Assembly: GCF_014534655.1 (NCBI RefSeq)
Contig: NZ_JACVVD010000009.1
Span: forward strand, 124,001 to 188,000
Length of the DNA stretch: 64,000 nt
Source: Paenibacillus sedimenti
Lineage (GTDB): Bacteria > Bacillota > Bacilli > Paenibacillales > NBRC-103111
Direction: 5' to 3'
The notes below the pieces were generated by a model, which was given only the letters and a program-made list of their open reading frames with translations, ran no database searches and was not told the DNA's origin. The position numbers and the translations under genes are program-made. Below are positions 18,460-27,807 of the stretch, in pieces (position 1 is the first letter of the stretch; every line of letters begins with the position of its first letter).

Positions 18460-19518
18460 ATGAGCAAAATACGCGTGGCGGTCATCGGAGCCGGTTCCAT
18501 TTCCGAAATGCATTTGAAATCATATCAAAACAACACGGATGTGGAGCTTTACGCCATTTGCGACCTTAACGAGACGCGGGCGGGCGCAAAGGCCGATAAA
18601 TACGGGATCAGTCGTGTTTTCACGGATTACAAGGAGCTGCTGGCCGATCCGGATCTCGATGCAGTAAGCATCTGTACGTGGAACAACAGCCATGCTCCAA
18701 TCTCCATCGCCGCCTTGGAAGCAGGCAAGCACGTCCTCACCGAAAAGCCGCTTTGCAAAACGGTGAACGAAGCGCTGGCCGTTGAAGAAGCGGTCCGACG
18801 TTCCGGCAAAACGCTTCAGGTCGGCTTCGTCCGCCGGTATTCGTCTAACACAGCCATTGTCAAATCATTCCTCGAAAACGGTGAGCTCGGCGACATCTAT
18901 TACGCCAAAGCTTCGTGCATCCGTCGTCTCGGTAACCCGGGCGGCTGGTTTTCAGATGTTGAACGTTCCGGCGGCGGACCTCTGATCGATGTAGGCGTCC
19001 ACGTGATCGATCTTTGCTGGTACTTGATGGGCAGGCCGAAGGTGAAGTCGGTTTCCGGCAACGCCTACAACAAGCTCGGCAACCGCGCAAATGTGAAAAA
19101 CCTCGCCTTCTATAAGGCAGCCGATTATGACGCCACTCATAATACCGTCGAGGATATGGCGAACGCGCTAATCCGTTTTGAGAACGGCGCTTCCATACTC
19201 GTTGACGTTAGCTTTACGCTCCATGCGAAGGAAGACGAGCTTACTGTGAAGCTGTTCGGCACGAAAGGCGGCGCCGAATTGGAGCCCCAGCTGTCCATCG
19301 TCACGGAAAAATACGACACCATTCTGAACATGACACCGCAGATCAACAATCTTTCATTCGATTTTGTCGCCGGTTTTCAAGATGAGATCAATTACTTTAT
19401 TGAGGTATGCCAAGGAAAAAAAGAAACCCTCTCTCCTGTGCAGGACGGCGTTGAAATGATGAAAATTCTATGCGGCATCTATGAATCCAGCGAAAAAGGA
19501 GAAGAAATCCAATTCTAA
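18460..19518 (+). CDS. Gfo/Idh/MocA-family NAD(P)-dependent sugar dehydrogenase
   Basis: 352 residues. The N-terminal Rossmann motif is VAVIGAGSISEMHLKSY (residues 5-21). The conserved EKPLCKT (near 93-99) carries the catalytic Lys, and the DVGVHVIDLCWYLMG region carries Asp and His of the GxxxDxxxH-type active site. The start has AGGTGTAACC upstream. It lies 24 bases after the FAD oxidoreductase gene, so the two are in one operon. Both are redox enzymes and may act in sequence on one sugar, perhaps as keto-sugar oxidation and reduction. Confidence 0.94.
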   Translation: MSKIRVAVIGAGSISEMHLKSYQNNTDVELYAICDLNETRAGAKADKYGISRVFTDYKELLADPDLDAVSICTWNNSHAPISIAALEAGKHVLTEKPLCKTVNEALAVEEAVRRSGKTLQVGFVRRYSSNTAIVKSFLENGELGDIYYAKASCIRRLGNPGGWFSDVERSGGGPLIDVGVHVIDLCWYLMGRPKVKSVSGNAYNKLGNRANVKNLAFYKAADYDATHNTVEDMANALIRFENGASILVDVSFTLHAKEDELTVKLFGTKGGAELEPQLSIVTEKYDTILNMTPQINNLSFDFVAGFQDEINYFIEVCQGKKETLSPVQDGVEMMKILCGIYESSEKGEEIQF

Positions 19519-19531
19519 GGAGTGAATATCG

Positions 19532-22500
19532 TTGAAAAGAACGAAATGGTTCCGATTCACCATGCTTCTGACGATGATCGTTTCCCTTTGGCCCATGACC
19601 GCGTTTGCTGCGGAAGCCGGTTCAGGCTCCACCTCCTCTGCCGCCGCACCGACCGCCGCCGACTACATTGAAGTGGAAGCCGCTCCTATAGACATTACTA
19701 TTGAAATCGAAGGTCCCCGTAAGCAGATTAATTATGTCGATAAAGATGTAAGCGGAATTACGGATTATTTGGCCTTATTCACAACGGAGTACGCACCGCA
19801 GATTACGGTTGGCAAAACATCTGTCGGCGTTGTCGTCGACTCCATGGGCCAGGTGACTCGGGTGGTGAACCCTTCCGTGAACGGCGGGGTGCCAGTCTGG
19901 ACGGGACCTACCGACCTCATCGTCCCTCAAGGCGGCTACATCATGGTCGCGAACGACGATAGCTGGGCTAACAAAACCTACAAGCAATATCTCGCGAAAA
20001 ACTTCAAGGTCGGAGATAAAATCAAGCTGCGAAAAAACGGCGATGTAATCCCGGTCACGGAATTAATGACGGGACAAGGCCTCAGAGCCCGGCTCAAACT
20101 GAACAACGACGAGTGGTTTACGGTAACCGCGCCGAACGCAACTATCTCCGGCAAGTTGGAAAACCTGGAGCAGGGTGTTCCTTATGAGGTCAGCGTGAAT
20201 CAAACCGGCGTAACCTTGCAGCCGGACGGCACGTTCCAGCTCGGGATCGGGCTCGCGGAAGGTGTCAATTACCTCGACGTCGTTGCCGCTAAGAACGGCA
20301 CGGAACATGACCGTAAGACGCTTGTCGTGTTTTATAAGAAACAAACCGGCACCGCAAAGGAAGTCATCCTCTGGGTCGATCAAGGGACGAATATTTTCAA
20401 ACTGCAGACGCCTGAGAACGTCCGGGATATGCTGATCAAGGCGAAAGACGCCGGCGTCACCGCCATCGCACTGGATGTCAAGGGCGTAGAAGGCTTCGCC
20501 AATTACAAAAAGAACGACTTGACCGGTCGCCCGCACATTTCACAAATGACTGCACCGACCCGTGCCGGCGCCAATCCGAATCTCGACATGCTGGAGGAGT
20601 TCGTCAAATACGGGCACCAGCTTGGCATCAAGATTCACGCCGCATTCAACGTCTTTGCCGAAGGCTCGCCGGCCCACAACGAGTACGGGCTGCTGAACCA
20701 GCATCTGGACTGGGAAGAGCATGTGTACCGTCCCGAGGATGGCGGCCAGATTTTGCGTCTGCGTGAAAGCAATTACTTTAAAACGGGCAGATCCCTAGTC
20801 GCTTTTGTTAACCCTGCCAATGATGCTGTAAGAGAATTCGAGCTGAAGAACATGGAAGAAGTCATCAAAAACTACGATGTCGACAGCGTCGTGCTTGACC
20901 GGACCCGCTATGATAACGAAACGGCAGACTTCAGCCCGCTGACCCGCGCCAAGTTCGAGGCATTTCTCGCCGGCAAAGGAAAACAGCTCACGAACTGGCC
21001 GGCAGACGTTTTCACCTATGTCAACGGCGTTCGTCAATTCGGTCCCCTCATCAATGACTGGTGGGAGTTCCGCTCGCTGACGATCAAGACATTTACGGAT
21101 GAAGTCCGCGCTCTTACCGACCGGTATACTACGCTTAAGGGCAAGAAAATCCAATCCTCCGCCTATGTCGGCTCCTGGTTTGAGACGTACTATCTGAACG
21201 GGGTTCATTGGGGAAGCCCGAATTTCAAGTACGACAGCAGACTGAAATTTCCGGCGGAAAGCTTGTACACAGACGCATACGCACAAACCGGTTATACGGG
21301 TAACATCGATTTTCTTATGATCGGCACCTACCAGACGACGCAAAAAGAAATCGAACGCCACATTACGCTCGGCAACATCGTAACGAACGGCGAAGTACCG
21401 ATGTACGCAAGCATCGCGCTGGCCAACATTCAGGATCCCCCGCTTCAGCGCTCGGTATTCCAGGCAGGCCTGTCACAATCGAACGGCCTGATGCTCTTTG
21501 ACTATTCGCAGGTCAATTGGCCGGTCGTAAAAGCTTCGATCCAGAATGTTGAATATGTGAAGGATTATCAAGTGGGAGCTAGCGTGCCGGGCAATCCGGA
21601 AGGTTTCCTTGAAGGCGATCTTTACAACGTCAGCCGTAACGAGAATAATCTGAACGTCTATACGAATGCGTTCGGTCAGACGACAGCCACCTCTACTTTC
21701 GGTGTCGAAGCGGTCGTCGACGGGACAGGTAAAGTCACCAAAGTCGTCAACCAGCAGCAAGCGCTGACCTGGAACTGGACGAATATATCCCCTAACAACA
21801 GCATCATTCCGCAGGGCGGATTCGTCATCTCCGCATTGGATGCATCCGGCGTGCGGACGAGGCGACAGCTGGTCGCCAGAACGTACAAGGTCGGCGATGA
21901 CGTAAGATCGGCCGTGCTAAGAGGCCATCTAGCCTACGCCAACATGAGCACACCGCTGAAGAACCTCGACATCCATGGCAATGTGGAAGTGCTTGGGCCG
22001 GGTTCGGCAGAAGTGCGCGTCAACGGCGTTCCTGCTTCGCTTGCCGGCAGCGGGAATTTCAGCGGAAAGGCTGCGCTGGAGCTTGGCAGCAACTCAGTCA
22101 CGATCTCCGTATATGTGGACGGCCGCAAAACGAATGAAAAAACCGTAACGATCGCGCGAACGGCGCCCGTCATCACAGGCATTGAGCTGGATGCCGCCGC
22201 ATACCGTCTTGTGGCTGGCGATGCACACGCATCTGTCACGACAGCCGTCTACTCGGACGAATCCAGATCCGTCGTAACCGGCGCTCAGTTCAGTTCCAGC
22301 AATCCGGAAGTTGCAGCAGTCGGCGCTGACGGTACTATTACCGCCATGAAGGCCGGAACAGCCGAAATCACCGCTATTTTTGAAGGGAAAATAGCCAAAT
22401 CAATCGTCACCGTCGTCGAGCTGACAGGTTTTTCATTTGAAGAAACGAAGATTAGCTTAGTCCAAGGTGAAACCTATACGGCACCGCTTAAAGCGACCTA

Positions 22501-22711
22501 CTCGGATGGTATAACGGAGGTTATCACTCAAGGCCCGGCTTACCTTTCTTCGCACGATAGTGTGGCTGCCGTTGCAGCTGATGGAACGATCTCAGCCTTA
22601 AAACCAGGCAGCGCAACGATTACCGCTTCCTACCGCGGTACACAGTCGGAAATCATGATCAAAGTATTCAACAATCATAAAGAGAAGAATGAAGCCATGG
22701 AGAATGAATAA
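19532..22711 (+). CDS. Large secreted glycosidase-like protein with Big_2 domains
   Basis: 1059 residues from a TTG preceded by AAGGAGTG. A signal peptide ends near AFA (residue 26). Residues 277-665 look like a family-10-glycosylhydrolase-like barrel (GHL10/DUF187 type): VILWVDQGTN, MLIKAKDAGVTAIALDVKG, HQLGIKIHAAFNVF and VDSVVLDRTRYDN are its strands and loops. The barrel is flanked by two related modules: 86-270 and about 718-880 share VVD.MGQVT-RVVN, IPQGGF/Y and a KVGD ending. Two Big_2-like domains (880-962, 963-1046) follow. It lacks an LPXTG or SLH anchor. Its operon with two redox enzymes suggests extracellular glycan attack. The catalytic acids are not proven. Confidence 0.85.
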   Translation: MKRTKWFRFTMLLTMIVSLWPMTAFAAEAGSGSTSSAAAPTAADYIEVEAAPIDITIEIEGPRKQINYVDKDVSGITDYLALFTTEYAPQITVGKTSVGVVVDSMGQVTRVVNPSVNGGVPVWTGPTDLIVPQGGYIMVANDDSWANKTYKQYLAKNFKVGDKIKLRKNGDVIPVTELMTGQGLRARLKLNNDEWFTVTAPNATISGKLENLEQGVPYEVSVNQTGVTLQPDGTFQLGIGLAEGVNYLDVVAAKNGTEHDRKTLVVFYKKQTGTAKEVILWVDQGTNIFKLQTPENVRDMLIKAKDAGVTAIALDVKGVEGFANYKKNDLTGRPHISQMTAPTRAGANPNLDMLEEFVKYGHQLGIKIHAAFNVFAEGSPAHNEYGLLNQHLDWEEHVYRPEDGGQILRLRESNYFKTGRSLVAFVNPANDAVREFELKNMEEVIKNYDVDSVVLDRTRYDNETADFSPLTRAKFEAFLAGKGKQLTNWPADVFTYVNGVRQFGPLINDWWEFRSLTIKTFTDEVRALTDRYTTLKGKKIQSSAYVGSWFETYYLNGVHWGSPNFKYDSRLKFPAESLYTDAYAQTGYTGNIDFLMIGTYQTTQKEIERHITLGNIVTNGEVPMYASIALANIQDPPLQRSVFQAGLSQSNGLMLFDYSQVNWPVVKASIQNVEYVKDYQVGASVPGNPEGFLEGDLYNVSRNENNLNVYTNAFGQTTATSTFGVEAVVDGTGKVTKVVNQQQALTWNWTNISPNNSIIPQGGFVISALDASGVRTRRQLVARTYKVGDDVRSAVLRGHLAYANMSTPLKNLDIHGNVEVLGPGSAEVRVNGVPASLAGSGNFSGKAALELGSNSVTISVYVDGRKTNEKTVTIARTAPVITGIELDAAAYRLVAGDAHASVTTAVYSDESRSVVTGAQFSSSNPEVAAVGADGTITAMKAGTAEITAIFEGKIAKSIVTVVELTGFSFEETKISLVQGETYTAPLKATYSDGITEVITQGPAYLSSHDSVAAVAADGTISALKPGSATITASYRGTQSEIMIKVFNNHKEKNEAMENE

Positions 22712-22738
22712 AGGTTGAATCGGCGCGAGTCACAAAAA

Positions 22739-22781
22739 GGCATCCGGTGCCCACCTTAAGGGAGGTCCGGATGCTTTTTTT
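22739..22781 (+). terminator. Terminator of the oxidoreductase/glycosidase operon
   Basis: GGCATCCGG and CCGGATGC pair with an internal ACCT/AGGT stem, followed by TTTTTTT. It ends the plus-strand operon 16819-22711. Confidence 0.9.
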
Positions 22782-22812
22782 GAAAAGCTAAGTATAAAAT
22801 TTTGTTGGCGGA

Positions 22813-22911
22813 ATGAAAGTGCTTATTATTGATGATCGACATGCAGCAGCGGATGTAAGGAGATCACCGAAGCTGCACTTAAAAGAGAGAACATGGCCCG
22901 CTGTTCGTTAA
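22813..22911 (+). pseudogene. N-terminal stub of a response regulator receiver
   Basis: The 32-codon frame begins MKVLIIDDRHAAADVRRS, which is the typical first strand and acidic pocket of a YesN-type receiver (MKVLIIDDE.H...). The similarity ends after about 15-18 residues and the frame stops at TAA. The rest of the gene is missing. I read it as debris of a lost regulator gene, possibly the partner of the orphan kinase at 11881-13710. Chance similarity over so short a stretch cannot be excluded. Confidence 0.4.
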
Positions 22912-22975
22912 CAGCGCCACTCTGGCCGCTAAATCTAGCCGATAACACGTGTATGTTGGCATAGCGACTCAATGA

Positions 22976-23020
22976 CGCAAATTTACGAAAAATGTTCTTA
23001 AATTTGCGAACTTAGTTCGC
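22976..23020. repeat. Two overlapping inverted repeats
   Basis: The first has perfect 10-base arms CGCAAATTTA (22976-22985) and TAAATTTGCG (22999-23008) with a 13-base loop. The second is GCGAAC-TTA-GTTCGC (23006-23020), overlapping it. Neither has a T-run. They resemble small intergenic palindromic elements. A related short palindrome is at 16585-16597. Confidence 0.5.
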
Positions 23021-23225
23021 TGGGGCCCTGATTTTGCGGCTTTCGTCATAAATTACGCACAAAAATTCTCAAAATAACAACCCTGTTCGCTATTCCTCAT
23101 GCTATGTACTGGATCAAGCGCAGCGCTGTGAGTGCGGTCCTGACATCCAGGAACAAAACCAAACCACGGGACGGCCGAAAGATGAAAGTACCTGGTCATC
23201 GGCCAGATTTTTCTCAGGGTTCATC

Positions 23226-24059
23226 TCACAGATCCAACCACGAATACGGCGTCCGCGCCGCCTTTCTTCCAACCTCCAGAATCGTTGCAATCGCCAACGT
23301 TTGCTGTCGCGGGACCGCCGGCACCCCGCTCTCAAAGAAACCGACGAGGTTATCGATAAACGCCCCGAAAAAATCCGATTCGATCTTCAAAAACTTCGAC
23401 CCTCCCGATTCATAACGAAGCGCCATACTGAACGGACATTCCCACCCATACTGATTGATCGTCGCCTGCCTTCCGTTCGCAAATGCGATAAGAAGCGCCG
23501 GCGTATTCGCCGTACCTGTCCACATGACCCTTTTGATGTCCGTCCCCATCAGCGAGACGATCGGCTCCACCTGATGGATCGAATAGTGCTCAAACGAACC
23601 CGGTCCTAAGCTGCAAATAGACTCGATCCCTTCTTTCTCAAGGCCGGTATACTCAAGCGCAAACCGTAATGCCGAAGTCGAATACATCGGTGTCCGGTGC
23701 TTGTCGGCAAGCTCCAACATCCGCTCGGCTGCCGCCCTGTCCGGCGCGAACGTTTTATCGATATAGGTCGGCTTCCCGGACCGTAGTGGAAGCTGTGACA
23801 GCTCCTCATGGTACTCCGGATGATCCGGCGACAACACGATCAAATAATCGCTTTGCTCCACGACTGCCTCGATCGAATCAAGCAACCGAATTCCTTTTTT
23901 CTCGCTCCATACGGCATTGCTAAGCTTTCCTTCGATATTCGTCTTTCCGTAAGCATAAGCGACCTTCATATGACCGCCGGTCGCCTTTTCAATCCATCCC
24001 GGATATTTTTCCGCATGCCACTCGTCCAGAAAATAATCGATAAACCCGATTTTCTTCAT
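23226..24059 (-). CDS. Gfo/Idh/MocA-like oxidoreductase
   Basis: 277 residues from the ATG at 24059 with GAGG upstream. The N-terminus begins KKIGFIDYFLDEWHAEKYPG; the usual GxGxxG motif is replaced, so NAD binding is uncertain. A Rossmann-like strand VVEQSDYLIVLSPDHPEYHEE and the 'GKPTYIDKTFAPD' lysine segment, which matches the EKP motif position, support the family. It is shorter than usual (about 330-350) and the C-terminal sheet is reduced. It is the last gene of the LplABC operon, after a stem-loop. It may process the imported sugar or act on a related substrate. Confidence 0.7.
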   Translation of the reverse strand: MKKIGFIDYFLDEWHAEKYPGWIEKATGGHMKVAYAYGKTNIEGKLSNAVWSEKKGIRLLDSIEAVVEQSDYLIVLSPDHPEYHEELSQLPLRSGKPTYIDKTFAPDRAAAERMLELADKHRTPMYSTSALRFALEYTGLEKEGIESICSLGPGSFEHYSIHQVEPIVSLMGTDIKRVMWTGTANTPALLIAFANGRQATINQYGWECPFSMALRYESGGSKFLKIESDFFGAFIDNLVGFFESGVPAVPRQQTLAIATILEVGRKAARTPYSWLDL

Positions 24060-24085
24060 AGGTTCCTCTCTCTCCCTTCCAGAAT

Positions 24086-24114
24086 AAAACCCCCGCGGCA
24101 TAAACCACAGGGGA
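24086..24114 (-). terminator. Stem-loop with T-run between LplA and Gfo/Idh genes
   Basis: CCCCTGTGG and CCGCGGGGG pair and TTTT follows on the minus strand. It lies between the binding-protein gene and the oxidoreductase gene, so it may end most transcripts after the binding protein and let a few continue. Confidence 0.65.
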
Positions 24115-24124
24115 ATCAACCCAT

Positions 24125-25657
24125 TTACTTCTTGTTCGCTGCGTACCATTCATTAGCGGCTTTCGTCATTTCGTCTCCGCCTTCGGCTTTCCACTGGGCT
24201 ACGAACTTGTCGAAGTTTTCCAGCGGCTCAGCGCCGGTGATGAACTTCAGGAAGCTATCTTCCATCAGCTTTTGCAGCTTCTGGTTGTATTTGCCGATGG
24301 CCTCAAGCGGAGGTGCAAAAGCAAGCGGATCGATGATGATATTTCCTTTTGCCGCTTCCTGATTTTTGTTAAAGGCATCCGTCAAGATCGGATCTTTGCG
24401 GACGCGCGCCTGCCAGTAAATCGGATAGTTTTTCTCGTCTACACCGGTGAGGAACGAGGAAGCGTTATTATACTGGTCGTTAAAGATCGGAAGAATCGGG
24501 AAATAGTTGCCGTTTTCCACCTTATGGTGAACGCCTTCCTTCCCAATCGTCGCTTCTTTGTGAATTTCTTTGTCCAGCTTCAAGTCCAAATATTTGACGA
24601 TCTCTTCCTTGTTTTCAGCCCATTTCGGTATGCCTACGTAATAACTTATGCCTGCAATGCCCATCACTCGCGTTTTGCCGTCATCGCCCTTCAAGTATGG
24701 GAAACTGGCAATTTTCGCGTTCGGCGAATTTTTAAGCAGCGCATTTTGTACGGTAGGCGCATTGAAGTAGCCGTTCGAGATCATGGCCGCTTTGCCGCTC
24801 GTAAAGTTCTCGATCACTTTATTCGCCTGATTGAGCGACCATTCCTGGTCAATTAATTTTTCGCTGTACAACTTTTTCATGAACTCCACGTATTTTTTCA
24901 TGTTCGGATTCTCGACAGCGTTAACCAGCTTGCCGTTCACGTCCTGCCAGCCGGTCGTTGCTGTCGACTGCACCATCGTCAGGCCGAAGGTTGGCAATAT
25001 TTCCGGAACGAGCGGGTTTTTGCCGCCGGAGAGCCCGATGACGTTCTTCTTCTCTTTGAGCGTCTTCATGACGTTGTACAGCTCGTCGCGGGTTGTCGGC
25101 GCCTTCAGTCCGAATTCATCCATCCAATCCTGCCGGACGATGAGCGCCGTATTGACAATCGTACCCGATCCCGTCTGCGGAATGCCGAAAATTTTGCCGT
25201 TCAGCTTCGCGCCGTTCCATGAATTTTGGGAAATGACGTTTTTCATGTTGGTGCCGTATTTGTTGACCAGCTCATCAATCGGCTCCAGTGCGCCCGAAGC
25301 CGCCAACTTGGAATACTGCGGGCCGCTTAGCAGCATGAATGCGTATTTTTCTTTATTCGCCATGAGCAAATTGAGCTTGTCATCCGGGTTCTCGACAGGC
25401 AGCATGTCGTAGGTTACTTTGTAGCCGGTTTTCTCGTTCAGGAACTTCGCCACGACTTCGGCGTTAGGATCAAAACGCGCATACTGCAGCAACGCTTTGA
25501 ACTCCGGCTTCGGTTTGCTAGCTTCAACAGTCGCCGCTGGAGCCTGGGACGCGGTTGGAGCCGTGGAACTGCCGGCAGGCTGGCCGCCTCCGCCGCAAGC
25601 AGCGGCAACTGCCGCCAAAGATGTGATGGACAGTACAGCTAGAAATTTCTTTACCAT
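24125..25657 (-). CDS. LplA-type extracellular solute-binding lipoprotein
   Basis: 510 residues. The signal peptide has a lipobox AVAAAC (Cys near residue 21), then a Gly/Ser/Ala/Pro linker to about residue 50. The mature part shows LplA-family features: 'FLNEKTGYKVTYDMLPVENP', MLLSGPQYSKLAASGALEPI and the C-terminal 'WKAEGGDEMTKAANEWYAAN'. It is encoded downstream of two permease genes and is the substrate receptor of this importer. The ligand is unknown; the family binds oligosaccharides such as galacturonans or xylo-oligomers. Confidence 0.95.
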   Translation of the reverse strand: MVKKFLAVLSITSLAAVAAACGGGGQPAGSSTAPTASQAPAATVEASKPKPEFKALLQYARFDPNAEVVAKFLNEKTGYKVTYDMLPVENPDDKLNLLMANKEKYAFMLLSGPQYSKLAASGALEPIDELVNKYGTNMKNVISQNSWNGAKLNGKIFGIPQTGSGTIVNTALIVRQDWMDEFGLKAPTTRDELYNVMKTLKEKKNVIGLSGGKNPLVPEILPTFGLTMVQSTATTGWQDVNGKLVNAVENPNMKKYVEFMKKLYSEKLIDQEWSLNQANKVIENFTSGKAAMISNGYFNAPTVQNALLKNSPNAKIASFPYLKGDDGKTRVMGIAGISYYVGIPKWAENKEEIVKYLDLKLDKEIHKEATIGKEGVHHKVENGNYFPILPIFNDQYNNASSFLTGVDEKNYPIYWQARVRKDPILTDAFNKNQEAAKGNIIIDPLAFAPPLEAIGKYNQKLQKLMEDSFLKFITGAEPLENFDKFVAQWKAEGGDEMTKAANEWYAANKK

Positions 25658-25769
25658 GGATTAGCCTCCCTTTTTCATACATTGCAAAAGCTGACTAACG
25701 AACTTCATGGAACGCGTGGAACCGCACTAGCGCCCGTCCACCACCACCCTTCAAGTATTTTTTATGTAT

Positions 25770-26639
25770 TCAACCCTTGACGGAGCCGACCAAAACACCT
25801 TTGACAAAGTATTTTTGCAGGAACGGATACACAATGATAATGGGGATCGTCGCCAGAATGATCGATGCCGCTTGTATCGACTGCGGTGAAACGTTCAGGG
25901 AGGCGTCGACATTGGTCCGCAGGAACGCGTCCGTCGATGAGACGAATAGTTCCTTCAAATAAAGCTGCAGCGGTTTGAGTTCAGCCGAATTGATGTAAAT
26001 CAGCGATGTAAAGTAATCGTTCCAGAACATAACTGCGTAAAATAATCCGATGGTGGCCAGCACGGGCATCGACAGCGGCAGAACGATGCGCACTAGAATC
26101 GTCATATTGCTGGCTCCGTCCATTTTCGCCGATTCTTCAAGACTCTCAGGCAAGCTTTCGAAGTAGCTTTTAATAATAAGCATGTTGTAGACGTTAATCA
26201 TAAACGGCAGAAAAAGTACCGGCAGCTTGTCGATCAGATCGAGCTTGTGCATGAGCAGATACGTCGGGATCAGTCCACCGCTGAAAAGCATCGTAAACAA
26301 ATACAGCAGAATAAAAAACTTGCGCCCCCTGAGTCTTTGCTTGGAAAGCGGATATGCGGCCAAAGCTGTCATGGCTAACGCAAGAACCGAACCGACGAGC
26401 GTCACCGTAACGGATACGAGAAAGGCGTTGAGAAACAACGAATTGCTTGCCACATATTTGTACGTTCCCACCTGAAAATCGATCGGATACAAGGTAACCA
26501 TCCCCGAAACAACCGCCGCTTCGCTGCTGAGCGATTTGGCTATCAGGTTAACGAACGGAAAGATCGTGGAAAGCGCAAGCAGAATAAAGAACAAATGGTT
26601 GAGAACTGAAAACATTTTTTCGCCGGTATTCGATTTCAA
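25770..26639 (-). CDS. Sugar ABC transporter permease, LplC/YtcP type
   Basis: 289 residues if translation begins at the TTG at 26639. An ideal AAGGAGG lies seven bases before it, while the ATG seven codons upstream has no site and lies inside that ribosome site region. Six membrane segments; EAA loop 'LEESAKMDGASNMTILVRIVLP' in outline; C-terminus 'FLQKYFVKGVLVGSVKG' as usual for LplC. It pairs with the LplB-type permease encoded just upstream. Confidence 0.94.
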   Translation of the reverse strand: MKSNTGEKMFSVLNHLFFILLALSTIFPFVNLIAKSLSSEAAVVSGMVTLYPIDFQVGTYKYVASNSLFLNAFLVSVTVTLVGSVLALAMTALAAYPLSKQRLRGRKFFILLYLFTMLFSGGLIPTYLLMHKLDLIDKLPVLFLPFMINVYNMLIIKSYFESLPESLEESAKMDGASNMTILVRIVLPLSMPVLATIGLFYAVMFWNDYFTSLIYINSAELKPLQLYLKELFVSSTDAFLRTNVDASLNVSPQSIQAASIILATIPIIIVYPFLQKYFVKGVLVGSVKG

Positions 26640-26663
26640 AGCTGGTCCTCCTTCATGCACCGC

Positions 26664-27632
26664 TTACCAGATACCGCGCCCGAAAAATTTACGGGCCAAG
26701 CCGTTGCCGGTAAGGATTAAGATAAACGCGACGACGGATTCGAACAGCCCTACGGCGGTAGAAAAGCTGTAATCCTGTTCACCGAGACCGATGCGGTACA
26801 CATACGTGCCGATCACATCAGCGACATTGTATACGCTCGGGTTATACATGACGAGAATTTGTTCAGTCCCTGCCTCCAACACGAAGCCGAGACGAAGGAT
26901 AAACATGAGCAGAATGGTTGGGATCAGCCCGGGCAGCGTAATATGAACGATTTGCTTCCATTTATTGGCGCCGTCGATTTTTGCCGCTTCGTATAGGCCG
27001 GGATCGATGCCGGATAATGCTGCGAGGTAAATGATTGTGTTCCAGCCGATCTCCTTCCAGCCAGCCGAAGTCACAAGTACGGAGCGGAAGATATCGCTGT
27101 CCAGAAAAAAACGGATCGGTTCGCCGCCCATGGCGACGATCATCTTGTTGACGATCCCACCGTTCGTCGAAAGCAGGTCGAGGAACAAACCGCTGACGAT
27201 AACCCAGGACAGAAAGTGGGGTAAATAAATGACGGTTTGTACACTTCGTTTGAATGCTACATGTCTCAATTCATTCAACAAGATGGCGACGATGATCGGG
27301 AGGGGAAACAGAAATACGATTTTATAAATGGAGATCATTAACGTGTTCTGAAACACCTGCAAAAAACCGGAGGACGTTAGCAATTTCTCAAAATGCTTCC
27401 ACCCGACCCAAGGGCTTGCGGCCATTCCGTCGAAAATGCTGAAATCTTTAAAAGCAATGATAATCCCGTACATCGGCGTGTATTTGAATAACAGCAGAAA
27501 AGCGATGCCGGGAATGAGAGCGAGATACAAATCCCAATCTTTCCGAATGTCGGTCCACAGCTTTCGATTGTAACTCTTTTTGATGGGCTTATCCGCGAAT
27601 GTGGCAGTTTTCTCCGCAGTCGTTTCTTTCAC
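26664..27632 (-). CDS. Sugar ABC transporter permease, LplB type
   Basis: 322 residues from a GTG with GGAGGGG upstream. After a basic cytoplasmic N-terminus (KKSYNRKLWTDIRKDWDLYL) come six membrane segments. The EAA loop is 'LYEAAKIDGANKWKQIVHITLP' in outline. It heads the LplB-C-A-oxidoreductase operon, which is likely driven by the response regulator encoded just upstream in the same direction, separated by a terminator at 27745. Confidence 0.95.
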   Translation of the reverse strand: MKETTAEKTATFADKPIKKSYNRKLWTDIRKDWDLYLALIPGIAFLLLFKYTPMYGIIIAFKDFSIFDGMAASPWVGWKHFEKLLTSSGFLQVFQNTLMISIYKIVFLFPLPIIVAILLNELRHVAFKRSVQTVIYLPHFLSWVIVSGLFLDLLSTNGGIVNKMIVAMGGEPIRFFLDSDIFRSVLVTSAGWKEIGWNTIIYLAALSGIDPGLYEAAKIDGANKWKQIVHITLPGLIPTILLMFILRLGFVLEAGTEQILVMYNPSVYNVADVIGTYVYRIGLGEQDYSFSTAVGLFESVVAFILILTGNGLARKFFGRGIW

Positions 27633-27744
27633 GGTACCCCTCCTTCATGTCTGACTTTGATAGCCTAAGTGTATCATCCGCCGTTTTTTTGCGAATTAGA
27701 GGAATATTACTTGTTTTGGTACTTTCATAACTTCTCGATTCGGC

Positions 27745-27780
27745 AAAAAGAAAAGCCCTCCCCGATGAACGGAGAAGGCT
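27745..27780 (-). terminator. Terminator after the orphan response regulator gene
   Basis: AGCCTTCTCCG and CGGGGAGGGCT pair, followed on the minus strand by TTTTCTTTTT. It separates the regulator gene from the importer operon. Confidence 0.85.
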
Positions 27781-27807
27781 GTCGAACTGCGGACTTAAGC
27801 GGGCAAA

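Larger units (their letters stand above)
22782..23225. other. Intergenic region with a gene remnant and inverted repeats
   Basis: It lies between two convergent transcription units. It carries a response-regulator stub (22813-22911) and strong inverted repeats (22976-23020). No intact gene is visible. The composition is more AT-rich than its neighbours. Confidence 0.5.

Noticed and set aside
20063..21361. Long minus-strand open frames inside the secreted glycosidase-like gene
   Set aside because: Shadows of a GC-rich coding gene on the opposite strand.
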